NCBI RefSeq assembly: GCF_010093535.1
Contig: NW_022985163.1
Location: 1,150,294-1,214,293 of the forward strand
Length of the DNA: 64,000 bases
Reading direction: 5' to 3'
DNA from: Lindgomyces ingoldianus
Taxonomy: Eukaryota; Ascomycota; Dothideomycetes; Pleosporales; Lindgomycetaceae
The position numbers and the translations under genes are program-made. Below, in pieces: positions 32,889-45,056 of the stretch; the first letter of the stretch is position 1; each line of letters opens with the position of its first letter. The notes under the pieces were generated by a model. It made no database searches. It worked only from the letters and a program-made list of their open reading frames with translations, and was not told where the DNA came from.

Positions 32889-34710
32889 ATGAGATTGCTA
32901 TCTTCGCTAGCCCTCGGTGGCCTCGCATCCTCAATCTTAGCTCGAAGTGCTCGTTACTCTGGAAAGAACATTGAACTCCCGCGCTCACGACATGGCTATC
33001 CAATGCAGCCGGGACAAGCTCTACACGCGAAGCGTCAAGTGAAGCCGCTGATTGAACAGAACGAGAAGACTTCTAGTATGTGAAGACGAAAGCCAACTAA
33101 GAGTACTGCTGACCTACTCTAAAGAGTTCATAGTGAATGGTTCTGCTGGTGCGATCCCGGATGTCGACTTCGACATTGGAGAGTCATATGCAGGTCTATT
33201 ACCTATCAGCTCCATTCCAAACGCGTCCGAACTTTATTTCTGGTTTTTTCCTTCCTCAAACCCCGATGCCAGCGACGAGATCACGATTTGGCTGAATGGA
33301 GGTCCCGGATGTTCAAGTCTTGAAGGTTTTTTGCAGGAGAACGGACCAATTCTTTGGCAATATGGAACCTTCAAACCCATTTACAATCCATGTGAGTAAG
33401 ACTGGATTAGAACCCGACAATACCCTAACTAGCGTAAAGGGACTTGGGTCAATCTTACGAACATGGTCTGGGTAGAACAACCCGTCGGTACTGGCTTCAC
33501 TCAAGGTAAGTAATTTTTTGTATCATAGCTGCCAAAAAAAGCTAATTGATACACTAGGCAACCCTACTGCGACCAGCACCGAGGAAGCTGCACAGCAGTT
33601 TCTAGGCTTCTTGAAGAACTTTGTTGACACATTCGGTCTATGCGACAAGAAAATATACATTGCGGGTGAGTCTTATGCCGGGAAGTATATTCCGTACTTC
33701 GCGGATGCGATGCTAGCAACAAACGACTCGAAATACTACGATGTGCAGGGAATCATGGTCTACGACCCCAGCGTAGCCTCGGATACGCTGCTCGAGGAGA
33801 GTGAGTGCATTCATCCATTTCATTTCGGATGCTAGAATCTAAAAGTGCTGTAGTCCCGGCTGTTCCTTTTGTAGACCAATGGGAAGGCCTGTTCAACCTG
33901 AACGAGACTTTCATGGAAGACATTCACACGCGCGCCGACGAATGTGGGTACACAGACTATGTCGAAACTTACCTCACGTTCCCTCCCCCTGGCCCTCTGC
34001 CTGTACCCGCCAACAATAGCCATACTCCGGGGTGCGGTCTCTGGAACGATATCACCAACGCAGTTCTGCTCACGAATCCGTGCTTCGATATCTACCAGGT
34101 GGCTACCACGTGTCCTCTACTATGGGATGTTCTCGGGTTCCCTGGCTCGATCCCGTACCTTCCCGATGGTACGACTGTCTATTTCAACCGTACAGAGGTT
34201 CAAAGGGCCATCAACGCTCCTGTTGGCGAATGGGAAGAATGTTCCAACGGCGTTCTAGACATTGACACTTCGATCGATTCTGGACTTGTCGTTCTCCCTC
34301 GTGTTATTGACCGTTTACAGCGCACAGTGATCGTCCATGGTGATCTGGACTGGATCCTCCTTGGCAACGGTACGCTTCTCACAATCCAGAATATGACATG
34401 GGGCGGTATGCAAGGCTTTCAAAGGGAGCCGTCTGACGACTTTTTTGTCCCGTACCATGATGAAGTTAGTCTCGGGTCGATATCGGCAGCTGGAGTCATG
34501 GGAACGACGCACACAGAGCGCAAGTTGACGTGGGTCAGCCAGAGCTTGAGTGGACATATGGTTCCACAGTACCAACCTTCGAGCGCATACAGGCAGTTGG
34601 AGTTCTTGCTCGGTCGAATTGATAGCCTGTCCGAGAAAGGCGGGTTCACGACAAGGGGTAATGGTACCGTGAAAAGAGATTTAGGTGTGATGAGGGGGGT
34701 CGCCATTTGA
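32889..34710 (+). CDS. Secreted serine carboxypeptidase (S10 family)
   Basis: Exons 32889-33075, 33125-33391, 33440-33505, 33558-33800 and 33854-34710 give 539 aa with all phases correct. The start is the Met of [18 protein letters not shown], a signal peptide; an in-frame Met 15 codons upstream would mask it. S10 landmarks are [13 protein letters not shown] (oxyanion), [10 protein letters not shown], the nucleophile in [12 protein letters not shown], the catalytic Asp in [16 protein letters not shown] and the catalytic His in [12 protein letters not shown]. Such enzymes remove C-terminal residues at acidic pH, outside the cell or in the vacuole. Several N-glycosylation sequons are present. 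Together with the upstream sedolisin it could degrade peptides from both ends. Confidence 0.95.
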
Positions 34711-35008
34711 TAGCGCCGTGAAGTGGTTGTAGATTTCCACGGATTGGGAAGTGATTAATGTTTATTACTGGTATCTATTGTTATTCGGAGTCTAAATAAA
34801 GTAATCTATCAGCTCAGCCATGATAGTTGTGGCTTCTGCCACCAGAAACCCAATTCGGCAAGGCGAGAGCGCCGAGAGACCGACCGTTGTCTGTCAGCAA
34901 TTGCGACATGCATCACGCTTTCCACATCTCCACCCTCATCCGCTCGGCTAAGACTCGGACTGTTCACAATGTGTCTCTCTAACCTCACCATTCAATCGTT
35001 ATCCCACC

Positions 35009-36216
35009 ATGGGCTTGCCGCTAACCCGCGACTCGGTCCTCCAAGCTCATGAGCTCGTCAAACCCCACATCCACCTTACACCAGTCCAAACCAACACCAC
35101 GCTCTCGATTCTCGCATCAACGCCTCAGTCGCCCGATGCATTGAAGGGCACACAATGGGAGGGCCAGACGCCCGCGAAGCCGAACGTCAGGTTGTTCTTC
35201 AAGTGCGAAAACTTCCAGCGGATTGGTGCGTTCAAAGTCAGAGGTGCTTTCCATGCTGTCAAGAGATTGATCGAAGAACGGGGAATCGAAGAGGTTAGGA
35301 AGACAGGTGTAGCTACACACTCATCCGGTACTGTGCTGTCCTCAATTGCTTGAGCAAGCAAGAATTCCACGTTAACTCGGCCCGGCCAACAGGAAACCAT
35401 GCCCAAGCTCTTGCCCTTGCGGCAAAAGCTTTCCACATTCCTGCTCATATCGTCATGCCCTCCGTATCTACTCCTTCAAAAATCGCTGGCACGCAAGCCC
35501 AGGGCGCCACAATTCACTTCAGCGGCTCTACATCCCAGGAACGAGAAACGGCAGTCAAAGAAGTGATTGCGAAGACAGGGGCGACGCTTGTCCCGCCCTA
35601 CGACCATCCACACATAATCCTGGGCCAGGGTACCCTGGCACTGGAATTGCAATCTCAGGCCAGGGACTTAATATCCCAGAACAAGGAGCTCAGCGTTGGG
35701 GAAGTGAACAAGGGTCTCGATGCTGTTATCACACCATGCGGGGGTGGGGGAATGCTGTCTGGTAGTGCGGTTGCGTTGTATGGCACAGGAATCCGCGTAT
35801 TCGGTGCAGAGCCCAGTTTTGAGGGCGCAGATGATGCGCGCCGCGGCGTGGAAGCCGGCAAACGTATCGAAAGTGTCAAGACATTGACAATCGCTGATGG
35901 TTTGCGCACACCACTGGGGGAATGGACGTGGAAGGTTGTGTCAAACAAATCCATGGTTCAGGGCTTGTATAGTGTAACTGAGGAGCAAATAAGAGGCGCG
36001 ATGAGGCTAGTACTAGAGCGGATGAAGTGTTTTGTGGAGCCGAGTGCGGTGGTTGGATTAGCCACAATTCTCTACAATGAGGAATTCCGACATATGGTGG
36101 AAAGAGCGGCTGGTGACGAAGGCTGGAATATAGGGGTGGTTTTCAGCGGGGGCAATACGACTGTGGAGGCTATTAGCAAGCTGTTTGCTCCAGTGATAGA
36201 CGCAAAAGCAGAGTAG
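35009..36216 (+). CDS. PLP-dependent serine/threonine ammonia-lyase (SRY1/serine racemase-like)
   Basis: Exons 35009-35327 and 35393-36216 (intron GTACTG...ACAG) encode 380 aa. The fold-type II PLP signature is clear: the Schiff-base Lys in CENFQRIGAFKVRGA, the substrate loop SSGNHAQALALAA (created across the splice), the phosphate-binding glycine loop TPCGGGGMLSG, and SGGNTTVE near the C-terminus. These enzymes deaminate serine, threonine or 3-hydroxyaspartate, or racemise serine; the exact substrate cannot be set from sequence. It lacks the C-terminal ACT domain of biosynthetic threonine deaminase. A fungal insert (about residues 40-58) precedes the catalytic Lys. It converges on the HAD hydrolase gene with a 181-bp gap. 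Confidence 0.93.
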
Positions 36217-36397
36217 ACCAAGGGGGGCAGTGGGAAAGGATGCGAGTAGAGTGGCTGAAAATGTGGCGGGCTAGGAGTTGATGCGGCATCAAAGCGATAA
36301 AGGTGGCCATCATCTTCTCAATGTGGCAAAGCCTGAGGCCTGAAATCTAGACGTCTATATTGGCCTTACTTTCTTACTATAACACTCCCCAACTAGC

Positions 36398-37613
36398 CTA
36401 GTCATTTCTCCCCACGGCTTCCCTAACTAATGCCCTTGTATCAGTCTCCTCGACCTCGCTCTCAACACGGCCTTCGAACCCTTGTTCCAAAACCTCAATC
36501 AACTCATCCAGCCTCTTTACTACAAGATCAGTATGCTGGTGCTTGGCAAGATGTTCGTTTGCATTATTCACCAGCAAAACCGTTGCCGCGCCAGCCTTGA
36601 ACCCAGCAGTCATGTCATCAAGAGAGTCTCCTACCATGATAAGCGATTTCCCGCCATCCTCATGCATCCAGGATTTCGCGATGTGCAAGATGCCTGCCGG
36701 ATCTGGTTTCGGCGGTCGAAACTCCCTAGTGATGATAGGGTGAAAATGGGAGTCTGGAAGGAAAGTCGTTAGGAGGTGAGCGACAGGGGTGTCAAAGTTG
36801 CGGGTGCAGATGCCCTTTTTAATGTTCCGCGAGTCGAGGTATTCCATGAGCTCGACGAGCCCGGTTTGGGGTTTCTGGTTCTTCATGGCATTGCGTTCGA
36901 TATTGCGAATTTTTTCCATGGCGGTTTCTTGGGAGGTTGGGGGGAGAGAGTAGACGTGGTCAAGAATGTCGGTTGCTTTTGTGATATTGAGGGTCGATCT
37001 GATGGAAGTTAAACCTGGTTGAAAATGTATTATTCTGTGAACGGAAAGAGGAAATACTCGCCCAACAAGCCAATTATTTTGCAGTGCTTGGACGTGATGC
37101 AAGTACTTAAGGGAGGGCCACGATTGGGGGCCTGAAACTTACCGCATTTCTGCAAACATGTAGTTCTGAGGTTCACCTTGATAAACGCATTAGCGATAGA
37201 CGCATACGACTTTAAAGGACTGAGAGTCTGAGTTTAGGAAGAAGCAAGCTTTGGTAGAATAGAAGAGAGTGCGAAAACTTAATAGCGCGAATGAGCAAGA
37301 AAGTTGTGATCATGCGATGGAGATAAAGGTTGAATAATGGTTGAGGTAGAATTCGATGGTGACGGCACTCACACAATGTCCCATCGACATCAAACACAAT
37401 CCCTTTCAAAACTGGCCTCTCGTCACCTTCCATCCTCTGCATTGGATCCAGCGGTGCAAAGCGCCTGGGTCTGTGAGGACTTTGCATTCTGAAATAGTTT
37501 CTTGCGCTAGTCTTTGGGAATCTTCGACACCTCTTATAAGACCATTTGCTTGATTGCCAGGCTGAGGAAAGACATCTAGTAAGGGTGAAGGGTTGGCTGA
37601 GGATGAGGTTCAT
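36398..37613 (-). CDS. HAD-superfamily hydrolase (YOR131C-like)
   Basis: Three exons, 37373-37613, a 34-nt exon 37143-37176, and 36398-36998, give 291 aa. HAD motif I VFDVDGTLC ends exactly at the first splice site. The microexon encodes EPQNYMFAEM, and the frame resumes STLNITKATDILDHVY. Motif II lies in GICTRNFDTP, the motif III Lys in FRPPKPDP, and motif IV in MVGDSLDDMTAGFKAGA. It resembles fungal YOR131C/SPAC7D4.05-type phosphatases of unknown substrate. The N-terminal 60 residues are basic (RCRRFPKTSARNYFR), so the first Met could give a mitochondrial form. A later start at the Met of MQSPHRP would give a shorter cytosolic one. Confidence 0.9.
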
Positions 37614-40600
37614 GAGAGAGGGTGCAATTGTTGTGTTGCTTTTTGGATAGTGGGTCTTACCATCCTGGCGTTTTAGCGCGAATGGCTGGCGAGGCCTTCT
37701 GTAGAGATGTCGGAATCATTGACCTCGGGAGGCTTGCTTCTGACGCCATCATATTCGCACTCTCGCGATCCATCAGAACATGGCACCTCTTCATCGAAGC
37801 AGATTACTTCCTTCCAAGGTTTTCTCAGGATATTCATCTACTAGTCTTACTGCCTTTTCCCGGCGTCACAGCGTCCATGAAACAGCACACAGGAATACCC
37901 TTCGATCACGCTTCGAGCAGCGTGTCACGCCCGGTCTACGCCGAAAGCGCTTCCGATATTATGTTAAATGTGTAGTTTTTGCAGGTCCCCTTGCGCGTTC
38001 CTGACCTCAATAGCCTTCCAGTCCTGCTAGTAGTCCGCATTACTTTCTCACACTCAGTAACTGCAAGGGCTCTTCTGTATCTTATCACCGAACGTGGACG
38101 TAAGAGGAGGTATTGCAGGACAGATATTTGCATCATAATAACGCCCCACTTCCATGGTTCTTGTGAGAAGTTCAGCCTGTTAACTCTACCCTACTTATTT
38201 TGGTTGACTGTGATAAAATGCTATAGATAAGTGCATAAACTAAGTTCTCCTTTCACTTGTTTCCAGCGTTGTCCGCAAGATATTCGAGATTTTTCTCAAG
38301 CCGTGTTATCAAACCAATTGAGAACGGGTACCCACCAGTTTTCCGCAGCCGGCTGGAGCAGTCGTAGACAAAGCTACGGGAATTCGGGGATTAGTTCTAG
38401 ATTAATAGTCACAAACTATGCTCATCAGAATGATATCTACCCCAAATTCCTGCTCGAATAGCTTCGCCAAGGATTTCACACATAGGACACCTTCGATGCA
38501 TTCGTAGCCAAGTTCTGCCAGCTGGCAGACACTCTGAACATATTCGGTGCTGTTTAGTTAAAGGAGTAGCCAACCCAAGATTCTCCTCTAGTGTTAAGAT
38601 AAACTAGAAGAAGCCATGAAAGATCGATGAAACCTCTCAAGAAATTATTGTACAAGGCAACATCGACTCTGGCTTAGAAGACCACAGAATTGCGTTTGTT
38701 TGGGAACGCTAAGACAACATGGTGAGCACGCGATCAGGTCTTCACGATTTATTCCTCGGCGGAGATGAAATACCACAGAACACAAAATTGACGAAGCTAC
38801 AAAGGCTCGGTAAGACCAATAGGCGCAGGCACCAACTACAACCCTCTCCCCTCCGTTCGAAGTGGCATAAATATTGGCATTCATGTTCCACATGTGACCG
38901 AAGACGGCCTTCGTTTGCTTGACATAGTGCTTACAGACGTATTAGATCTCAAAGGACTTAATCTATTAACCTATTGGTTCGTTTTCCAATATTAAGCTAC
39001 TTAGCACTTCCACTGCCTTCTCTGCAGCGAAGACTCTGTTCCGGGAAAGGCTGAGGAGCTTGACGCTCTGGAAGTACCTTCCCTGCCTATCTCCGTGGCC
39101 CGGACATACCGAATGTAGTCCCTCCACTCCCGTTACTAGCATGAGGAAACGCTCGTCTGTTCGGGCAAGCTCACCCCAGGCAAATTTTCCCCATGGTGCA
39201 CCCGGCATCGAAAACGGTTCCTCATTAGCCTGCAGAGCAAAATGGTAATCGAGATATACTGTAATCTTGAAGCTACCATTTCCCTGCAAAATGGCCTTGA
39301 CAATAACCGCGAATGGGCTCGCAGAGGGATTCTATATCGACCACCACATTTCATGATCTGTCATCTTGTGGCCTACTTTCCCCGCTCCTGGACTAGTTCG
39401 GATGGACAACAATCTATCTTCTACTAATGCCAGACCCCTAAAGAATAACACACCTAGTTGAAGACAAATGGCTACCTTTCATTGCAGACGGTTACAGGGA
39501 CATTCTCGTTTTTTCTGTCAGGCGCTAGCTCGACCAATTAGCCACGCGCTTGATGGACCAAGATAGATTGATGCTAATCCGCAGACTCATATCTAGATCG
39601 ATGATCTATATTTGATAGTGCTGCAATGTTGATATTTCTTGTGCTTTGGTGTACAGATTGTCTAGTACAATCCCTCGAAGCACCGAGGGAGGGTGGATGA
39701 AAGGGGATTTGGAGAGGAGGATCTGAATTAGGCAAGGGCGACAGCCGAGTTGTTACTCACGAATTATGTTGTAGTAGGTTTTTGATGAAGGGGTTGCCAA
39801 AGAGGTCACTGAAGATATAGAGGTAGTGATAGGAAGGTGAGGATTGAAAAAAGAATTCCCTACTTCCTCCTTTTAGCCACAGTCTAGCTGGACTTTTTAC
39901 AAAGGGCAAGAGATATTGATGTCATCCAAAAATAACCTTCTCTTAGGATATGCCATTTGCGTATCGATAAGATGCAACGTGCTATGTTCCACAAATTCAA
40001 TCTCTTCCACCCATTCTTACGCTTCCACGGTCCACCACGTGGGCGCTGGTTCCACATGCCCCTTCTGCCGATATCTTCTTCAGTTCTAGCGGAGCCTGAC
40101 TTCCTTTTTTCCTCTCTCTCTGGTCTCGAATATTCATCTATTTCATCTTCCAACGCGATATGGCTTCCACCCTCTCAGCTACTCTCCGTGACGCCATTTC
40201 ATTCGCAGATACTACCTAAATTCTTCACTATCAGCATGCATATCGAAACAGTAGTCGTTCGGCCAGACGAGACTATACCACAAAGGTCCTGGTCCAAGGC
40301 CGAAACTGCGTCGGGACGCTCATGTCGACGCTTCCACCCCTGGACAGCGACCCTCTTCAAGAAATCTGGGCTTACCTGTCGGGGCCAATTTGCTGGTCGG
40401 TCGTGGGGATTCATAGCATTGGGTCGCGAAGCTAAGAAAAATACGTTTTATATACGCAATATGCACTTCAATACTTCCAGAGGTTACCAAGAAATATATT
40501 ACAAAGCAGAAGTAGCTCTCTTGCCACTCTAAGAGTATCTTCGAAACCCAACGCCTCCATCCATTCCTTCGCTCATCTTCTCATCTTTCTAGTGTCGTGG

Positions 40601-40670
40601 ATGATCAATCTCGGGTGCCAGTTTTCATATCGCCCAGATTTTTTCAACCTAAGACATACCCGTGACAAGA
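37614..40670. other. Gene-poor stretch (3.1 kb) with one possible decayed fragment
   Basis: No intact gene recognised. On the minus strand, 38966-39430 reads as a coding-like but stop-interrupted segment: MTDHEMWWSI, a TAG, NPSASPFAVIVKA, FKITVYLDYHFALQ, WGKFAWGELARTDERF. It matches no family I know and may be a gene relic. A plus-strand frame at 39957-40532 (191 codons) has biased Ser/Phe composition and is probably spurious. Confidence 0.35.
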
Positions 40671-41454
40671 TTAGGCCGGGGGCGTTGGGATAGAGCTGCA
40701 AGTACCACCAAAGCTCCCCTGACACGCTGCCGCGCTTCCAGGACAGGGAACAATACCCGATTCTTTCGTGGTCTCACAGCTATCGGGGAAGGCGGCACTG
40801 CCACAATTCTCCAAGCAGATCTGAAAGTTAGTGACGGATCCACCGTCATTTGGGGCATTTTTCAAGGGAGCTTGGATTGTGAAGTTGTGCCAGTCGTTGT
40901 CGCCAGGGCAGCCGAGACCACCAGGTGGCAGCCTAGTTTGGCCCGTGATGATGACGGCTTGAGCCGTAGCCATCGCGGCACACTGTATACCGCCCTCGGG
41001 GCAGATCAAAGTGATGCCGGTTGAAGTCTCGTCGGCGGTACCCCATCTTTTTGGAAAGTCAGCGACAGCAATCTATATTATGAGGAATATTAGCTTACGT
41101 GAAAGCGAAACCAGCCTCAACACCTAACGAAAAGATCTTATCGATATCAAGTCCAACGCTTACACTTCCACTAATGGTGGTTTCAAAGCTCCTACAACAA
41201 TGTCGGTTTTCGTAGATCAAACGTAGGGAGAGAGACTCTTACACTGTGTGAGCATAGCCCTTTTCTATTTGGCACTCTGTGGTTAAAGTCGATGTGCACT
41301 CGGCGTTGGCTACAACCTCGTTCGGTAGCGAGAACGGCGCGTTCTGCACGAGGTTCTGATATTCCATAATGGATGAGCAGTCGTCACGAGGCAGCACCAT
41401 TGCTGTAGCTCCTACAGCAAGGAGCACGAAGACGGAGGTGGCGGACGTGTACAT
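40671..41454 (-). CDS. Small secreted cysteine-rich protein, function unknown
   Basis: Exons 41243-41454, 41099-41191 and 40671-41046 (introns GTAAGA...GTAG and GTAAGC...AAAG) give 226 aa. A signal peptide is clear (MYTSATSVFVLLAVGATA), followed by a possible processing site at LPRDD. The mature part holds about a dozen Cys, paired as in CQIEKGY, LICPEGGIQC, ICLENCG and PCPGSAAACQG. A Ser/Gly beta-like central part includes ISGSVSVGLDIDK. I do not recognise the family. Size, signal peptide and Cys content make it a secreted-effector or surface-protein candidate, by inference. It lies alone between two gene-poor stretches. Confidence 0.75.
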
Positions 41455-44400
41455 TTTGCTGTGAGTTGTAGGTGCGTGTGCGAACAAAGAGAGCGTCGCT
41501 AAGGCTGAATAGAAGATGAAGGCGACGTGAATGAATGCTCTGATGAAAAATAAAATGTGAATGGATGCGATATGAGCGAATTGGACTTAGGTGGAAGTGA
41601 TTCCAAAGGACCAGATGCAACTGGAAGTGGTGGAAGTGAACTAAGGAAACGTGATGCACCAAGAGAATGCGAAGAGAAAGACCGCAAAGAAGTTGAAAGA
41701 CGATGAAGTTGAAGCCGCTTGATGGTCCCATTGAGTCGCGATACTTCCCTTACTTATACTTCATCTCAGAGATGGAAGGTGCTATATTTACTGGCATTGA
41801 GTATGCCTTTGAGTAGGTGGTTAGAATAGAATCGCCAAGAGGTAAGCTCGCTCGTTCACGATGATATCTTCTATCCATGCCTAGGAAGTCTGGTGATGGC
41901 CATTGTGTTTGTCATATGGGATGGAGCAGCGCAGCCACGATCAGGAGTCTTTGGCTCGGGGCTCGAGGAGTAGCGTCTTCCTTCGGCGTTTCACAAAGCC
42001 GCGAAAATATTCCGGTCTCAGCAAAAGCTTAACAATAAGCTTGAAGTATACTTGGGGCATCGTGCGCCACGTTTCTGCTTGCAGTAAGTTGGTACAATGT
42101 TCATGCTACCTCGAATCTTTGGCAGTTAATGATACGTCCATGTGCTGTAAATACTTCGCGAATATACAAGCACGTCACACAGGATTGGGCAAGAACGATT
42201 GCACTTCAGAATCTCAGACTCACAGTAGAGTTACAAGTAATCTCCCCAGGTCTCTGAGCATTTCATTCTTGGTCTAATTGTGGGTGTGAGCCTCGGCCGT
42301 ATCATGCAATACCATAAATAGTTAGCGCCAGGATCGACTTGGCATCGACTGGGGCTGACAGCTATGGAGGGGCGGAGGCCTCACGCCAACGTTCGGGAGA
42401 AACCTCGAAATACGAAAGGGATGCTCGGAATTCCTTCCAACTCGTCGAAACTCGACTTTGGTATGCAAATTCCAGGACTGATATACCAGGGCTGAAAAAG
42501 AACGACCGCATGATGCCGTTTCGGCCTTGTTCGTGAGCGCCTTGCGATTGCGGAGCACTCTACCCCTCATGTAACCGCTCGGTACATTCTTATACCTTCC
42601 CGAGATTTCCATTGGGGATCTTTGCTAGATTGCGCTAAAAAAATCGACAAGAAAGAAGCCCCTTTAATTGCAACGGCTGTGGTATTACTAGCGTGACAGT
42701 CACTACGCATGTTCTAACCGATATACGAGAGTTTGCTGCAGCAGCTGTACCGTAGACACGCATCGTCTACATGGAGAAAACGTTGGGGTACATGAAGGAG
42801 GCCGTCGCCGTTTTCCACCTGCCGTCATCCCGTCCCTGAGCCCAAGACCAACTCAACGATGGCAACCTCCCCTGAATCCGTTTCACCTTGATTGCAGCTT
42901 TCCAGTGCACAGTCTTGCTTACCTCAACTGCCATTGGAGATATGCCAACATATGCACCTCGGGGCGCTTCTTCCCGAGGCCTTGGTTCGGACACCTGACC
43001 AAGGAGCCAGCGCTCGCTAGAACACACTTCGCCTTCGCTCTGTTAAAGTTAAATAAACTGTAAATCTCGCACTAGAAGAGACAGAATAGCCGCCTAGTTC
43101 AGGTTTTATGTTAAATTGTTGCTTGGAATCCATTTCTCCCCATTTTGATTCTTCCCAGACAGCTAATCATCTTATTATGCCTGCCCCGCGGATTTGCAAA
43201 TGGTAAACAAGGTCAATTGCGAATTTAATCTCCCATGACGAGGTATGATAGGAGGGAAAGTTTTCAAAAGAGGGAGTGGCTTATGTGCATTGGGACCTGT
43301 AGGAATCCCTATGGCAAGGCATTCTAGGAACCGGGTAGAACATTACAGGACACGAACGAATAATTGAGGAATGTGAAGACCAGATGCTTATAGCGTATCG
43401 TCATGAATTTAAATCCTTTTCGAAAGCCTGTCCTTGAACCCACGGATAATCTGAACGAATGCTTCCGTTGAGAATAGGCAGATCGAGCAATTTGTATTTC
43501 ATATTATTAGTTAACATAGGCAATTGCAGGAGTAGTTTAGGGCAGAAAGCTGCATCTTGCTAAGGGCCTCCTTGATTCCAGCACGAGCTTTACAGGGTGA
43601 ATCCACCATGTTTATGTTCCACGGGCTGTGCGAAAATACTGTGTATCCGCTATAGTAGGCGTGTACCAAGATCTACTCTTTCCTAGCCGGCTTAGTGTCG
43701 TTGCAGTGCGGCCGCCCTTGACTTGCTTATTTCCAGTCACCTTCTTCTTCTCCTTTAGTCCTATCATGCAAGGCTTCACTGATGATCGGCTTGCCAACAT
43801 ATTACTACGCCCTCGCAGTCGGGCCCCTTCCGGCAGGATCAGCCCGCCCTCTCAGTTCCACCTCCTTTCTGCATATTTGAGATACAGCCTCGCTGTCTAA
43901 TTCCGGAGGCCGTCGACGAGCCTTCGCAGATTGGTGGCGAGCCTGAATCGAGAGACGCCTGAGTCACCGCAGCTAGCTCACCTTACACGAGATTGTCCGA
44001 GCCTTTGGCTATTTACTCTCCCATTGTGATGTCGTTAACGACTTGCAGTGTGACTTCATTGCTAGCATAGCTCTGGGCTCGGATTGTCGTACGCCTTTAC
44101 AGGTTCATCTTGTTTAGTGAGGAGTTTTTACGCGGCTGTGATTTGGGATATGATGCGTGAATCGACAACCCCAGCCATCATTCCAGTTTGAAGTGAAGTG
44201 GCGATAGCGGAGATGCAATTGGCTACAAAGATTTGCAGTTGCAGGGAGTGATAATGCTTGGGGCGCGGGGAAGCCTAGCGGTCATTTCGATGTTGTAGCA
44301 AGTCGAATGAGCAACTGAGACCGATTTGTACGTGAACGACCAGAGCCTGAGATGAAATAAGTGTGATGTTGGCTTTGCGTAAGAGCCCGGGGGTAGAAGG

Positions 44401-45056
44401 GCATAGGAAAGTAGTTACTAATCTTGAAAATATTGCAATTTGATAGATGAAAAGAAGGGATCACCACAGATGCTAACCCCAAAGTGCGATATATGAATTC
44501 AGTCATCAGCATTGCGATGGAGTGTATAACGACAGGAAGAGTTCTTTGCGCTATACCTGGCTTGGACTAATTTAAAAAGGTTGCTGCTTCCTCAAAACAC
44601 CAAACCTCAACAACTGAGCCTCAGCTTTCAGCCTACTTTTCGTCCGAAAAACATTTCGCTGATGAGGGGATACTTCGATCTCGGTATTAAGAGTTCCTCC
44701 GTTGCGTTTGATGGTGCCAGGGGCCCAGCAATTGTTTGAGAAGATGAGTTCAACGGAGATTACGGTCTTAACATAGGCAGTCAGCCAGTAACATGACGTG
44801 GGGATCGTGTCTGTATACATAGTGACAATATACCATGGAGTTATCGTATGGGGGTTCCAAATGAGGGAAAGGCTAAATTTATCTAAAGCTAGATGGGCAG
44901 GTATAAAGACTGGCGGAATTCCTCTTTTTATACCTTTCCAATTGAAGGTCCAAGTCAACTGAATCCCAATTCGTAATCAGTGCCACAGTGAACCTTACTC
45001 ATCGCCTTAACGGGTTTACAAATACCTTGACATTACATATTCCATCTTCCATCAAC
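41455..45056. other. Gene-poor stretch (3.6 kb), no supported gene
   Basis: Frames of up to 128 codons occur (minus 44572-44958, plus 41903-42277, minus 42322-42612 and 42767-43027). None shows a start context, splice structure or motif pattern I can defend. The AKR promoter lies in the last few hundred bases. Confidence 0.45.

Noticed and set aside
39957..40532. 191-codon plus-strand frame
   Set aside because: Ser/Phe/Pro-biased composition, no domain, no splice sites and no similarity recognised; treated as chance.
44572..44958. 128-codon minus-strand frame upstream of the aldo-keto reductase
   Set aside because: No recognisable family and no supporting neighbour or splice structure; insufficient to call a gene.
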